The notes beneath the pieces were generated by a model. The model was not told the DNA's origin. It worked only from the letters and a program-made list of their open reading frames with translations, and ran no database searches. From NCBI GenBank assembly GCA_002189035.1, contig CM007989.1:8289501-8353500 (forward strand): 64,000 nucleotides of DNA, read 5' to 3'. This document shows positions 10,402-20,630 of the stretch, piece after piece; position 1 is the stretch's first letter, and each line of letters opens with the position of its first letter. Made by a program: the position numbers and the translations under genes. Source of the stretch: Utricularia gibba. Taxonomy: Eukaryota; Streptophyta; Magnoliopsida; Lamiales; Lentibulariaceae.

Positions 10402-13400
10402 TCAAGTACGTTGCCTGCTGCGCATGATGTCTCTCACCGAATCCAGAATCCTAACGTAATCAAAGAAGAGGGAGGACTCCTTACCCTCCAACCCGTCCCG
10501 GCTCACCCTGTTGCTTCCGGCGAGATTGTTGCATGGGCTTCCACCAACCACTAGATCGAAACCTCCGACTGTGTCGACCATCTGGACTAGCTTTTCACAA
10601 TCAAACTGCTGTACGTCATCGAAATCTATGAGGTTTCCAGTTTGGTTGGTCTGCTCCCACCAGCTCCTCACGATGTCTCGGTTGGCCTTCGACTTCTCGA
10701 TCGAGACGACGTTCTTCAACTTTATACCCAGACGATGAAGCGCAACTTCAGCGCCACCGATCCCAGAGAAGAGTGAAAGAAGGTTGATACCGTTGGGGTA
10801 GAGATTCCGTAACACAGAGAGGTGATATGCCACTGTATCGACCTGAATCATTGAGAAATGACTGTTATATATGCATGGCACTTGTAGTGGCATTGCTTGA
10901 AAGAAAATGGAGAAACTACTAACCTGGAATGAATTTCCAAGTGACTTGTATCGATCTGTCCTGCTAATTCCACCTCCTCTCGTGTGGTTCTTCGGAAAGC
11001 CCAATAGCATCTCCACTTCATCAGGCTCTAAAGGGGCGACCTTGTTCCTGCCAACCCAGACCAGATTCCACTTCCTACACTGATCGAGGATGTACTTCTG
11101 AACTGAATCTGGTGGATCGCCCTCATAACTCTCCAGGGCAGTGCGAATCCGCTCTGTCAACTTTGCACTAGCGATAGCAGTCTGTATACAGTTCAGCTTG
11201 TCTCGGGGATCCCATGAAGGCCACCATCTCTTGTGAAGTGGGAATGCCTGCTGAACTGTGAGAGGAGGGAAAGGAATCAGAGGTTCCCTGTCTTCAATAG
11301 GAAGGTTATGGATGTAGCCTCTCTTCCTCGCGGCAGCACAAAAGTACTTGGAATCAACAAACTCAGGCTCAATCTCATAGAGATGCCTGGATATCGTGTC
11401 CCAAACTCCCTTAGGAGCAAGAGCAACATTCTCGTAGTAGAAGTATGGAGGACCCCTGGCATGCTCTGGAAGACAACGGGTACACTGCTGAATATGCTCT
11501 AAGGGTACACCAAACCCTATCATAGGATTCGGTAGACGAATAATTTCCTCCATCATCTCCTTCTTCCGGGACATCTCACTAAATTTTCTCTTCTTTTTGT
11601 TGATTTCTCCAAGATTTGGCTGCAGAGAACAAACAACTGATAATCGAAATGATGCCCGAGTATCATTGTTAAAAACAGTATACGAAACTGTAGACGAAGC
11701 TGAACCTTGATTTTTTCATCAGGCAAATAAAAGTCCTCCTCTCTGGCCATTTGAGCAGCACATAAGAAATCAGTCAAAACCACAATGGAGGCACCAGGAC
11801 CTGCAACAAATAAAGTTTTGTTGGCAGATCAGCATCTATTAACAGATGCTACATTTCATTACGCAATCATATGACACTGATGCATAACTCCACTAGACTT
11901 GTTTAGATGCTCTTTTGGCCGGATATCACATATCAAAGACTAGCAACGGGACGTAAGTGTTTGAAACATGCCTGAGTTGACGGTAATGTACCAATACAGG
12001 CAAATAGTTGAACACCTACCGCATCTGTCCATGGCGATTGAGGCCTCTTCCACGGGGTACCCCATATTCGCCAAATCCAACAGCGTTTTGTCTTTCTCAG
12101 ACAAGGAGCCCGTACTTGCACGGGATAACAACATCTTATGCTGTTCAGATTGTGGTTTCTTATCATCCTGCCGATGAAAGTTATACCAACGCGGATTACA
12201 GCAGCTTACTCTTATTAATATGCCTTATAGTTTCCTCCATAACAATAAAAAGAACTATAGATGACACAGTCCATGATAGCTAGAATTAAAAAGCAAAAAA
12301 AGCACCTAGTCTTTAACAGAGTTAAGAAAACCATAAAAAAGATGACAAGAAAATAAGCATTCCAGAAAATAACGTACTTCTTCAATGTCAGACCAGTTTT
12401 CAAAGTCCGAAGGATCCTCCATAATGTTCTCATTGTAATCTGAGGAGCATGGATCGGAATTGACAGAGAGCTGCTGCTCAGGAGAGTCTTCAAGAGTCTG
12501 CAGTAAAAGACACAGGCTAGGTTATAATCTCATTGAAATGATGGAAGCGCTTGACAGTATGCAATAAAAATCACATAATATTTCTGATTCGCAGCCACTG
12601 TCAGAATGGGTGGAATCAGCTATAGCCATCTGGCTACTGTGAAAAAATATGCTAGACACGCTGCCGACAAACTCCGATTGGAATAGCCCACCACCTAAAG
12701 CTATAAAACATTGAAGCCATAACCATAAACCCGAAACACCACAAAACCTCAACAGCTAAAAGTATTGCACAGTGAGAAACAATGAAGCATCGAAAAATCT
12801 TAATCAACAAGCACATGACTTCAATAAGAATAAATTCCAGACGTTCTGTCTGCTGAAAATGCTAATCAGCCTTCATAATGAGTAACGTAACAGTCAAATC
12901 TAAGGTGCCACATTTACCGATGAAGAAAAACAAGCAAAATGAGCACAAAATCAGATTCTGGAAAAGGGAAAATGACATACTGAGTATGTTAGAAGGGCAT
13001 TTAGTATCAACTCGGTGTTGTCTTCTCCTGCTCGTAAGAGTTTAAGTCAAATACTGCTGTTGTTTCCTTAGTCACAAAAGAAGAAATTAAAGGGATGTAC
13101 CATTCTCCAAAATGGCCTTCATGACCATCTTTTCAGCAAATCCCATTCCAACAAATTCATTAATTAGCCTTGAACGGGTGACTCCTAACGAGGAGCTTGC
13201 CTTCATGCGAAATAAGAGTCATTGATTAGGTGACGATGTCCACTAAATGATCCGTATCAAAGCAAAAGAGATCAATCAATCAGTAACAATTCCCAAAATC
13301 TCAAAGGTGATCTAGGAAAGTAAGAGATGTGGAGCCATCCAAGCTTAGTGCTACATGAATATGAAACTTTGGCAGAATCCAGGACCTGTGTGTTTACCTC

Positions 13401-13651
13401 TCCAATTGTATTTAAAGATTCTGCATTACAAGACACATTGAGCTGAGACGAACCCACTGTTACAGTAAGAACTTCCTCTTCATCATCCGTGGTCCAATCT
13501 ACCTCAAACTCGTCTTCAGCTTCCCGATCCTGCAGACAAGGTCAAGAAAATACAATACGACAAAGCTTAAGTTAAATAGCATCGATGCACCTAAACATGC
13601 ATTTTCTAGATTAATAAAGCACAAGGGTCGGAAATTGAGTAGGACAACCAT
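10402..13651 (-). CDS. DRM2: Domains rearranged DNA methyltransferase, DRM2-like
   Basis: Exons 13651-13649 (ATG only), 13529-13398, 13200-13101, 13030-12981, 12497-12378, 12167-12020, 11800-11706, 11619-10924 and 10842-10402, giving 594 residues. The N-terminus is acidic (VDWTTDDEEEV). UBA domains lie at about 50-95 (FVGMGFAEKMVMKAI) and 155-205 (LANMGYPVEEASIAMDRCG). The methyltransferase follows with its motifs in the rearranged order: ENVALAPKGVW, LEPDEVEMLLGFPKNHTRGGG and SLGNSFQVDTVAYHLSVL come before SAM-binding LFSGIGGAEVAL (about 473) and the catalytic GGSPCNN (Cys552). DRM2 performs de novo and non-CG cytosine methylation guided by small RNAs in the nucleus. Length and motif order match the rice and Arabidopsis proteins, and no catalytic residue is missing. 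The start codon at the end of a small leader exon is inferred, because the next exon opens directly with DREAEDEFE. Confidence 0.95.
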
Positions 13652-14371
13652 GATTGTGTAAAGTTCCGCGAACGAGAACAGCACAGCCTGCAAGATAAAA
13701 TACTCAAATCAAGGATCCAGCCAACAAAACCGATTGATACAACATCCCAGTCTGTTCGCAATGTATAGCACCTTAAGATTCATTATGTCACTTCATAACA
13801 CATCATATTGCTGATCAAACAAACAGAGAATACGGGCATAGCTCGAATTCATCAAAAAGCAAAAAATTCTGCATTCTTGAAGGATTATCAAATTGGAAAT
13901 TCAAGCGACACCTCAGGCTGCCAACATCAGGTGCAACGGAGGCCGCGAAACCACGGCATCCAGCCGAAGCAATCCCAGGAGCACAGTCAAATGAACAAGT
14001 GCAAATTCAACAAAACCGCTTCCTTCAAAATTAAATTCCAAACCCTAAAATTAAATTTTAAAAAAAACGAACGCAAATCTCAACCAAATTTGATTCAATA
14101 TGCAAGATGATGAATACCAAAAATAGCATGTTCTTTTATAAATTAAATTATTTAAATGAATTTTAACTCTTTGTCAGCAGTTATAAACGACACCGTCTTG
14201 TGTATATTAAAATTAATATTAATGAGGAAAAAGGGGATGTTTCCCCCACGATAGACGACCGCTGCCTGAGTAGCAGTCTTAGGGAGGGTCTTCCCCTCCC
14301 CTTAAATTCAGCTGCTTCGAATCCCACGTCTGTTTTCCGTTTTCCGACTCTGCTATTGCTCCTTCTTCGAC
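13652..14371. other. Divergent intergenic region between DRM2 and SMR
   Basis: Leader exons and promoter of DRM2 (left), A/T-rich centre (14030-14180) and the leader of the SMR-like gene (right). The DRM2 leader exon 13649 to about 13687 is bounded by an acceptor TTGCAG at its upstream end. No further gene is seen. Confidence 0.5.
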
Positions 14372-14641
14372 ATGCGGACATGGGGTTCTGCCAGCTGGTG
14401 CTGCCCGCCGCCGCTGCTTCTCACCAAACCCGTCGACGAACACTATGACGCGGCTCCGAAGACGCCGACCGCGGGTGAGTCGAGGATACCCCATATCCTG
14501 CCGTGTCCTCCGCCGCCGAAGAAGCGGCGAGTGACGTTCTCCGCTACGTGCCGTGCGGATAACCTGGAATTTTTTCACCTGCCGGAGGACCTCGAATCTA
14601 TCTTCTTCTGCCGCTCAACTGCTAGGCTCGGTTCCGGCTGA
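14372..14641 (+). CDS. SIAMESE-related (SMR) CDK inhibitor
   Basis: A single exon of 89 residues. The SMR signature is clear: TPTAGESRIP, then CPPPPKKRR, then NLEFFHLPEDLESIFF near the C-terminus, corresponding to the conserved T/SP-x-E-x-x-IP, basic PPPxKK and cyclin-contacting FFxPPDLE motifs of the family. SMR proteins are small nuclear inhibitors of CDKA/CDKB-cyclin complexes that promote endoreduplication or stress arrest; cyclin A2, encoded at the other end of this window, is a typical partner class. Lack of introns and small size are normal for the family. The exact paralogue cannot be assigned. Confidence 0.8.
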   Translation: MRTWGSASWCCPPPLLLTKPVDEHYDAAPKTPTAGESRIPHILPCPPPPKKRRVTFSATCRADNLEFFHLPEDLESIFFCRSTARLGSG

Positions 14642-15445
14642 AGACAGGTGTTCCTGTGACTGTTGTTGTTGTAGTAATCACGTCCTAATGGGGTTTTCTT
14701 CTTAAGCATGTAGATTAGTTTAAGTAACTGCGTTGTACACCAAGGGAAACCCGTACTTTACCCATTTCTCCATCTTTACGACAACAACGTAACTGTCTTT
14801 TGAGATGAGTTCAACGAAAAAAAATAACAGGAAGAAGGTGAGAGTTTGAAGTTGGGTGTTAAAGAGTCAGAAGTGTGTCTGTGACTCGGCCAGCATGAAG
14901 AGAGTAACCGTGCGAAGTGCATTAACAGAAAGCAGTTAAAACCCAAGTGACTCGCAGTAAAAAAAGCCTTTTTTATCTCATCTTCAAGATCACTTTCCAT
15001 CCATGATCTTTCGTTTTTGACCAATGGGTATTGAGTTTTACCAACCTTCGCTCTCCCTTTTTGTTAAAACTAATCCTGTCACTTACCAAATGCAGGTTTC
15101 ACCTCTGCATACTCTAATAATTCACATCATCACTCTAAGTATACGCAAAAATGGACTGTGAAATATTAAGATAAGTTGTAACAAAGGCAAACCCGTGGTG
15201 GGGGGCGGGGGAGTTGGTCGGTGAAACAGTGAAGGAACGTGAATTGGTTCGTGGTTTGAAGAAATGCAAGAGTTCTGTTCCTGGGCCTGTGAAGTGTCTG
15301 AGCAGAGTGCCTCGTAATTTGGTTCACCGGGTGGCAGCCACACGGGCAATAGCATAAAGGGGAATCCAATGTGGAGTTCTTTATCATAGCTCAGAGTTCA
15401 TGCATAAACATCCAGCACAACACTTGCAATTACTAGAAACTGCGT
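14642..15445. other. Intergenic, no supported gene
   Basis: 3' flank of the SMR gene. Short minus-strand open frames (15024-14776 and 15355-15122) have no recognisable domain or gene context. Confidence 0.45.
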
Positions 15446-15700
15446 TCACATACTAAAACATGGAGGGAGACAGAGAGCCCAACGAGGGAGATGAATTATG
15501 CAGATGAAGGTGTAAAAGTAGCGTCGTTCCACGCCCTGGTGACTCCGTCCAATCCCAGAAATCACTGAGCCTATGGGTGCTGGAAGAAACATGAGAAGTG
15601 CCAACAATGCGTTGCGGATACTGGGCATAAAGGGAGCATCACTAGTGCTACAATCTCGCCGATCGCGAAGTTTAACAGTGGACGCCATGCACATCGGCAA
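15446..15700 (-). CDS. Small hypothetical protein
   Basis: An open frame of 84 residues (72-80 if a later Met is used). It contains a Ser-rich start, a central hydrophobic segment (LLALLMFLPAPIGSVISGI) that could span a membrane, and a second hydrophobic patch (FYTFICIIHLP). I do not recognise a family. Support for transcription is a TATA box 48 bp upstream of the first ATG; coding nature is unproven, and the unit could equally be a non-coding RNA. Confidence 0.3.
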   Translation of the reverse strand: MPMCMASTVKLRDRRDCSTSDAPFMPSIRNALLALLMFLPAPIGSVISGIGRSHQGVERRYFYTFICIIHLPRWALCLPPCFSM

Positions 15701-15747
15701 ACGTGCATAACTCCGCCGCCCAGATTCAAACGACTGCCCGCCGGAGT

Positions 15748-15753
15748 TTTATA
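15748..15753 (-). promoter_or_regulatory. Possible TATA box
   Basis: The minus strand reads ATATAAAAC 48-53 bp upstream of the first ATG of the small open frame at 15700, a usual distance for a plant core promoter with a short leader. Confidence 0.35.
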
Positions 15754-16152
15754 TTCTACTCTTGCATAAAAAAAACTGACAAAATGTTGAAATGATCCCA
15801 AAAAAACCAACCTTGCCTTCAACAAATAGAGTAACACTGCTTTGATTCTTGCGGTTAATAATTTTTGTAATAAAGTAAAATACGGTCAATGTAAGAGCCC
15901 CATTTGCTGTTATTTACTTTTTTAAGGGAAACCGGTAAAAGTTAATGCAGAAGAATCACCGTAAGCAAATTGAATGGCGTTCTCTTCCCCTGTTCCGATT
16001 CTTCAAATGTGATCCTCAGGATACATTTTCCGCTTGGGTTCAGAACTTTCGTCCTCCCCACTTGTTCGCTCGATCCTGAGGCTGAATCCCTCATCTCCGT
16101 GTTTTGGAACTCCCAGATTGGTCTTCCACCTTCGCTTCAATTCCGCGTTTCG

Positions 16153-16614
16153 ATGACTTCTGTAAGTACCCAAAATGAAGCATTGTTTTCTTGATTCGTC
16201 ATTCGATTGCTGCCGTTTTTGAAAAAACAAGACGCGGTTTGAATTTCGATCGGCGGTGAAGATTTCTTCTTTGGTTAATCGAAATTTCAACTGTCTTTTT
16301 TTTGGGATCCGGCAGCAGGAAAAGGGCCGCCCGCTGCCCAAGTTCGGGGAATGGGACGTAAACAACCCGGCATCGGCAGATGGATTCACGGTGATATTCG
16401 CCAAGGCGAGGGACGATAAGAAATCCAAGGGCGCGGCTGGCGAAGGCGGCCCTCCGTCGAAGGATGGCGTTTCCCCGTCACAAGATCACCAGGATTCTCC
16501 CCCGAAGGTACCCTCAACTCCCTTCTCTACCCTCATCGGTAAAACTCTGCCGTGACGGTGATCATGTCGCAACCGTATACGTGCTTGCAGAAAAAATGGC
16601 TTTGCTTTTTCTAG
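16153..16614 (+). CDS. NOI/RIN4-type protein
   Basis: Three exons: 16153-16161 (Met-Thr-Ser), 16316-16507 and 16591-16614, giving 74 residues. The NOI domain is complete: GRPLPKFGEWDVNNPASADGF followed by TVIFAKARDDKK. The short C-terminus (KKWLCFF) keeps a cysteine where RIN4-family proteins are lipid-anchored. Small NOI proteins are plasma-membrane-associated and related to the immune regulator RIN4; the PxFGxW core is the site cut by the bacterial protease AvrRpt2 in RIN4. Only one NOI copy is present, so this is a short NOI member rather than full RIN4. The first and last exons are tiny and rest on splice sites plus the family pattern. Confidence 0.85.
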
Positions 16615-17103
16615 GGCACCGCGGGTGGCAAATGTGGAAATAGAGAACAAAAATCAAATGCCTAATGGCTCTCCTGTGCTGACTCCTCATTTTCTAAAAA
16701 TAAATCAAACATTTCTTTTGCATCACACTCAACCGTCGTCCATGGAATCACCGCCGTGATTTTCCGTTTCATCTCAGGTAAAAAAGGATCAAGTAGTTAA
16801 AAAGGTAAATTTGTGTGTCAGCCTCAGGAGGTAGGGATTCATTCCCTCCTTCAGTATCAGAGACTTTTGTCTCACTCTCAGACGTGTGAACAATGGACCC
16901 AACCCTCCAAAAGTCTCGCCTTCACCACCATAACTCCTCCGCAGTCATAGGGCAATGGCCAGCCATATCCGCAGCAACCTGCGGCGGAGTCAAAGCTTAG
17001 GACTTTCTTTCCTCTAGGCTTGATTTCGGAAGCTTTGTGTTATCCCAATGGAGAACACTGTATATATATCCTCAACTGGTTTTTTCTTCCTCTTGCATCT
17101 GAG
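16615..17103. other. Intergenic, promoter of pectate lyase
   Basis: 3' flank of the NOI gene and upstream region of the pectate lyase. A TATATATA-like stretch lies at 17058-17066, about 40 bp upstream of the lyase start codon. Nothing else is seen. Confidence 0.45.
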
Positions 17104-18580
17104 ATGAGCATGATTCTCCCGGTCTCTCCTTCGCTCTGCCGCCTGTTCTTCTTCTGGGTTCCACTGGCTTCCTCGATGCTGCTGGTGTCATCTTCCTTGC
17201 TTGCAGACCCTCAGTCTATGGCGGGGCGGTGAGTTGTCTATTCTTGCATGTCGAAGGGTAAAATCAAGCAGTAGGGATGGGTAGTATGATAGCGTCAACA
17301 GATTGTTGAGAAATTGAATGCTGAGTTGCCTGAATTTAGGGATGATTGGAATGGGAGTAGAAGAAATTTAGGATACAGATACCGTTCCTGCTACACCGGC
17401 AACGCCATCGACGACTGTTGGCGCTGTGATCCCAACTGGGAATCCAACCGCCGCCGTCTCGCGGACTGCGCCGTCGGTTTCGGCAAGAATGCCGTAGGTG
17501 GCCGAGATGGTGGCCTCTACGTCGTTACCGACCCCTCCGACGATGATCCGGTGAACCCACGACAGGGAACTCTCCGCCATGCTGTCATCCAGGACAAACC
17601 CCTATGGATTATCTTCAAGAAGGACATGACCATACGCCTGAAACAACAGCTCCTAGTCGGCTCTTTCAAAACCATCGACGGCCGTGGCGCGAACGTCCAC
17701 ATCGGCGCCGGCAGCCCCTGCATCACCATCCACTACGCGAGGAATGTGATCATCCATGGAATCCACATCCACGACTGCGTCAGCGCGGGAAACACCATCA
17801 TCAGGGATTCCCCTGCCCATGCCGGGATGTGGAGAATGTCGGACGGGGACGGTAAACTTCGACCGTGTTAACCTTTTCTCAAAACACTAAATCATGGATC
17901 TGGTTTTTGAATAGGTATCGGCATTTTCGGTGGGAAGAACATATGGATCGATCACTGCTCCCTGTCAAGCTGCCAAGATGGACTGATAGACGCCATCCAT
18001 GGATCTACAGACATCACAATTTCCAACAGTTACTTCACTCACCACGACAAGGTGATGCTGCTGGGACACAGCGACGACTACCTTCAAGACAAGAACATGC
18101 GTGTCACCATTGCCTTCAACCATTTCGGAGAGGGGTTGGTGCAAAGGATGCCCAGATGCAGACACGGCGTCTTCCATGTCGTGAACAACGACTACACCCA
18201 CTGGGAAATGTACGCCATCGGTGGAAGCGCGTCGCCGACAATATACAGCCAGGGGAACCGCTTTCTTGCTCCTAACACTCGATTTGACAAAGAGGTATGC
18301 AGTGCTAATCCGATGCAGTTTATAAGGTTTCTCTAATGGGTTTTTATGGAACTCGAAGGTGACGAAGCACGAGAACGCGCCGGAGAGCGAGTGGATGCGG
18401 TGGGATTGGAGATCGGAGGGTGACTTGATGCTCAACGGCGCTTATTTCCGGCAGTCAGGGGTGGCGATGGGGTCCCCTTACTCGAGGGCATCTAGCGTAA
18501 GTGCTCGGCCTTGTTCGTTGGTCGCCTCCATCACCTCCGACGCCGGCGTACTCAACTGTCTTAAGGGCTCACCCTGCTAA
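17104..18580 (+). CDS. Pectate lyase, polysaccharide lyase family 1
   Basis: Exons 17104-17228, 17340-17851, 17915-18294 and 18359-18580, giving 412 residues. A hydrophobic signal peptide (about residues 1-34) directs secretion. The mature part begins [25 protein letters not shown], the usual plant pectate-lyase start, and continues with [20 protein letters not shown]-like [46 protein letters not shown] and QRMPRCRHG. The Asp residues of the WIDH/HHDK region bind calcium, and the Arg of MPRCRHG is the catalytic base. The enzyme cleaves de-esterified homogalacturonan by beta-elimination in the cell wall. The intron-1 acceptor (TTTAG at 17337-17339) was chosen because the closer AG sites give stops. 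The frame is intact to a normal C-terminus. Confidence 0.93.
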
Positions 18581-18775
18581 AGCCTTGCAAAGCCGATAAG
18601 TAAAAAAAAGATGTAATTTTGAAGTTTGGGGTAACAATGTTGTCTCAATGACTGCAAATTCTGCCTACAACATAAGGAAAAGTGCACTGGTTTTTGACAA
18701 TTTTGGTGCCTAAAATGCAGAATATGTCTCAGTCACAGAAAGCAATCAGCAGTAGCTGCCTGCACGGCTCTGGGA

Positions 18776-19894
18776 TTAAAAGGCACACTGCCCTGCTCGA
18801 ATTGGTATCTCCATGAGAGCCTCTGGGTGAAACTTCATGATCTCATCCATAATCCTACCCCGGAGTTCTTTCTCTCCGATGCAGTCATTGACATCTACGA
18901 GCATTCTGTCCATTGCCGGACGAAAATAAGCGTTTTTGAAGCCTTTGTGGAAGTAAGGATGCTGAAGAGCCGCCTCGGCCGTAATCCTTTTTGATGGATT
19001 CAGAGCAAGCAAATTAGATAAGAGATCAATCGCCAGTGGGTCAGCTTCCGGGAACAGAGAAGCAAATCTGGCTTCCTCTGCATGACTGGCTGATTTCACG
19101 AGCATCAGCACCTCAGGGTGGTCTATGAAATAATCCGTCTTGGATTCGAAGCCGATGGTTTCCAGTATGAGTTCCAGTTGATGTCTTGTGTTTTTTCCTG
19201 GGAAAAGCGGCCTTCTACCGAGAAGCTCTCCGAATATGCACCCTGCTGACCAGACATCAATGGCGGCATTGTAGTTCCGGCAGCTAAGCAGAAGCTCCGG
19301 CGCCCGATACCTCCTTGTTACAACATAATCTGTCTTCAACACCCCTGTCCCAGACGCAGTTATCGCCTGCCCCATATCACCGATTTTCAGATGACAATTG
19401 CTGTTGATGAATATGTTCGCCGGCTTCAAGTCCCTGTGAAGAACATTGGCAGAGTGCAGATACGCCAAGCCACTCAGTATCTGATACATGATGCATTCAC
19501 AGTGGGCTTCGCGCAGCTGGAGAGGGGACCGGATGATGCTATCGAGATCGGTGTCCATCAGCTCGTAGACCATATAAACATCATTGAAATCTGCCGGGCT
19601 CCCCGGAATCATCACTTCCTTCAGCGATATCAGATTCACGTGACTCAGATTCCTCAACAAGATGATCTCCCTTACAATCTGGGCAGCATCCTCCGGACAT
19701 TCGAACACGCCGGCAATCTTCTTGATAGCCACCTTTTCTCCGGTTTCTTGGTTGATGAATGAAGCCACCACCCCGAATGATCCTTGGCCGATTATCTTCA
19801 ACGGAGCGTATTTGGCGTCGACTTCGAAAGATGGCCCGTTTTTGTGCGTGTACACCTTCTTCATCGGCACCACGTAGTACTGGTCCATCTCCAT
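18776..19894 (-). CDS. Divergent intronless MAP-kinase-like protein, TDY type
   Basis: A single exon of 372 residues from Met at 19894; the open frame extends to 20089, but the extra N-terminus is not kinase-like. Kinase landmarks: glycine loop IGQGSFGVV (35-43), Lys58 in VAIKK, Glu76 in the alpha-C helix, HRDLKPAN (153-160), then DMG (173-175) where nearly all kinases have DFG, an activation loop with TDY (188-190), and RYRAPELLL with Arg195 where MAP kinases have Trp. The C-lobe keeps DVWSAGCIFGELL and RPLFPG. The TxY loop and the overall 370-residue layout place it with plant MAP kinases. Typical plant MAP-kinase genes have several introns, so this looks like a retrocopy that stayed open. 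Catalytic Lys, HRD Asp and DMG Asp are present, so activity is possible; whether it responds to a MAP kinase kinase is unknown. Confidence 0.85.
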   Translation of the reverse strand: MEMDQYYVVPMKKVYTHKNGPSFEVDAKYAPLKIIGQGSFGVVASFINQETGEKVAIKKIAGVFECPEDAAQIVREIILLRNLSHVNLISLKEVMIPGSPADFNDVYMVYELMDTDLDSIIRSPLQLREAHCECIMYQILSGLAYLHSANVLHRDLKPANIFINSNCHLKIGDMGQAITASGTGVLKTDYVVTRRYRAPELLLSCRNYNAAIDVWSAGCIFGELLGRRPLFPGKNTRHQLELILETIGFESKTDYFIDHPEVLMLVKSASHAEEARFASLFPEADPLAIDLLSNLLALNPSKRITAEAALQHPYFHKGFKNAYFRPAMDRMLVDVNDCIGEKELRGRIMDEIMKFHPEALMEIPIRAGQCAF

Positions 19895-20630
19895 CTCGAT
19901 GTCTGCTCTGCTCTGATGAAGAAGAAGAATAAGAAGAAGATTGAGAGCGACGATCCAAAAATATGATGGTGGCGTTAGGGAATTATGGGAACTAAATAAT
20001 TCCTTAATAAGCGCATCAGGTAAGATTACAGATACGAAAGGGATTTTTTTTGGGAGTTCTGCTTGGATTCTTAAATACTTTCTATCCAATCAAAAAAGGC
20101 CACGTTATATATTTGCAGATGCACCTCGCCGCACTGGAATATTTCTGTTAGAGTGCGAATCTCGTTCCCGCCCAATTACTGTTACGTCAATTTACAAAAG
20201 TACCCATGAAAATCCTTCGTCTGATTTTCGAGTCGCTGCCAGCCGTCGGATCACAAGCCAGAGTAAGAGGCTATCCGTTGAACAGAAACCCTAGCCTCTG
20301 TCTCAGCTAACTGCCGCAAAGTAAGAAATTTCAAATGTTTGAAAAAGGACGATGGAACGCAGCCTCCGAAGGGGATGACCGTTTGTTCATCTTTCCGGAA
20401 TCCTACGTGCGGTTCCAATTCTGAAAATTTACTGCGGTTTTTATGTGGATGAGAATTTGGGAGGGATTCGAGTGCCCGAAAGCTTATTCGTCTAGGATTT
20501 GAAAGATTTGGATTATATAGCGAATCGACGTTTCTTGATTGTGAGAATTTGGATATTTGACGGTTTTTTTGGGTGTTGAATTGGGAGGCTTTTCGTCGCT
20601 TTTGGAAACAATTTGCTGCAGGTTTTAGTG
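19895..20630. other. Divergent promoter between the kinase and the CXC gene
   Basis: Contains both leaders. An open minus-strand extension of the kinase frame (20089-19895) encodes a hydrophobic stretch (VALNLLLILLL), which could be an alternative N-terminus or only leader. No separate gene is seen. Confidence 0.5.

Noticed and set aside
18600..18775. Poly-A tail of the intronless kinase retrocopy
   Set aside because: No A-rich tract or target duplication is visible downstream of the kinase on its strand; if a tail existed it has decayed.
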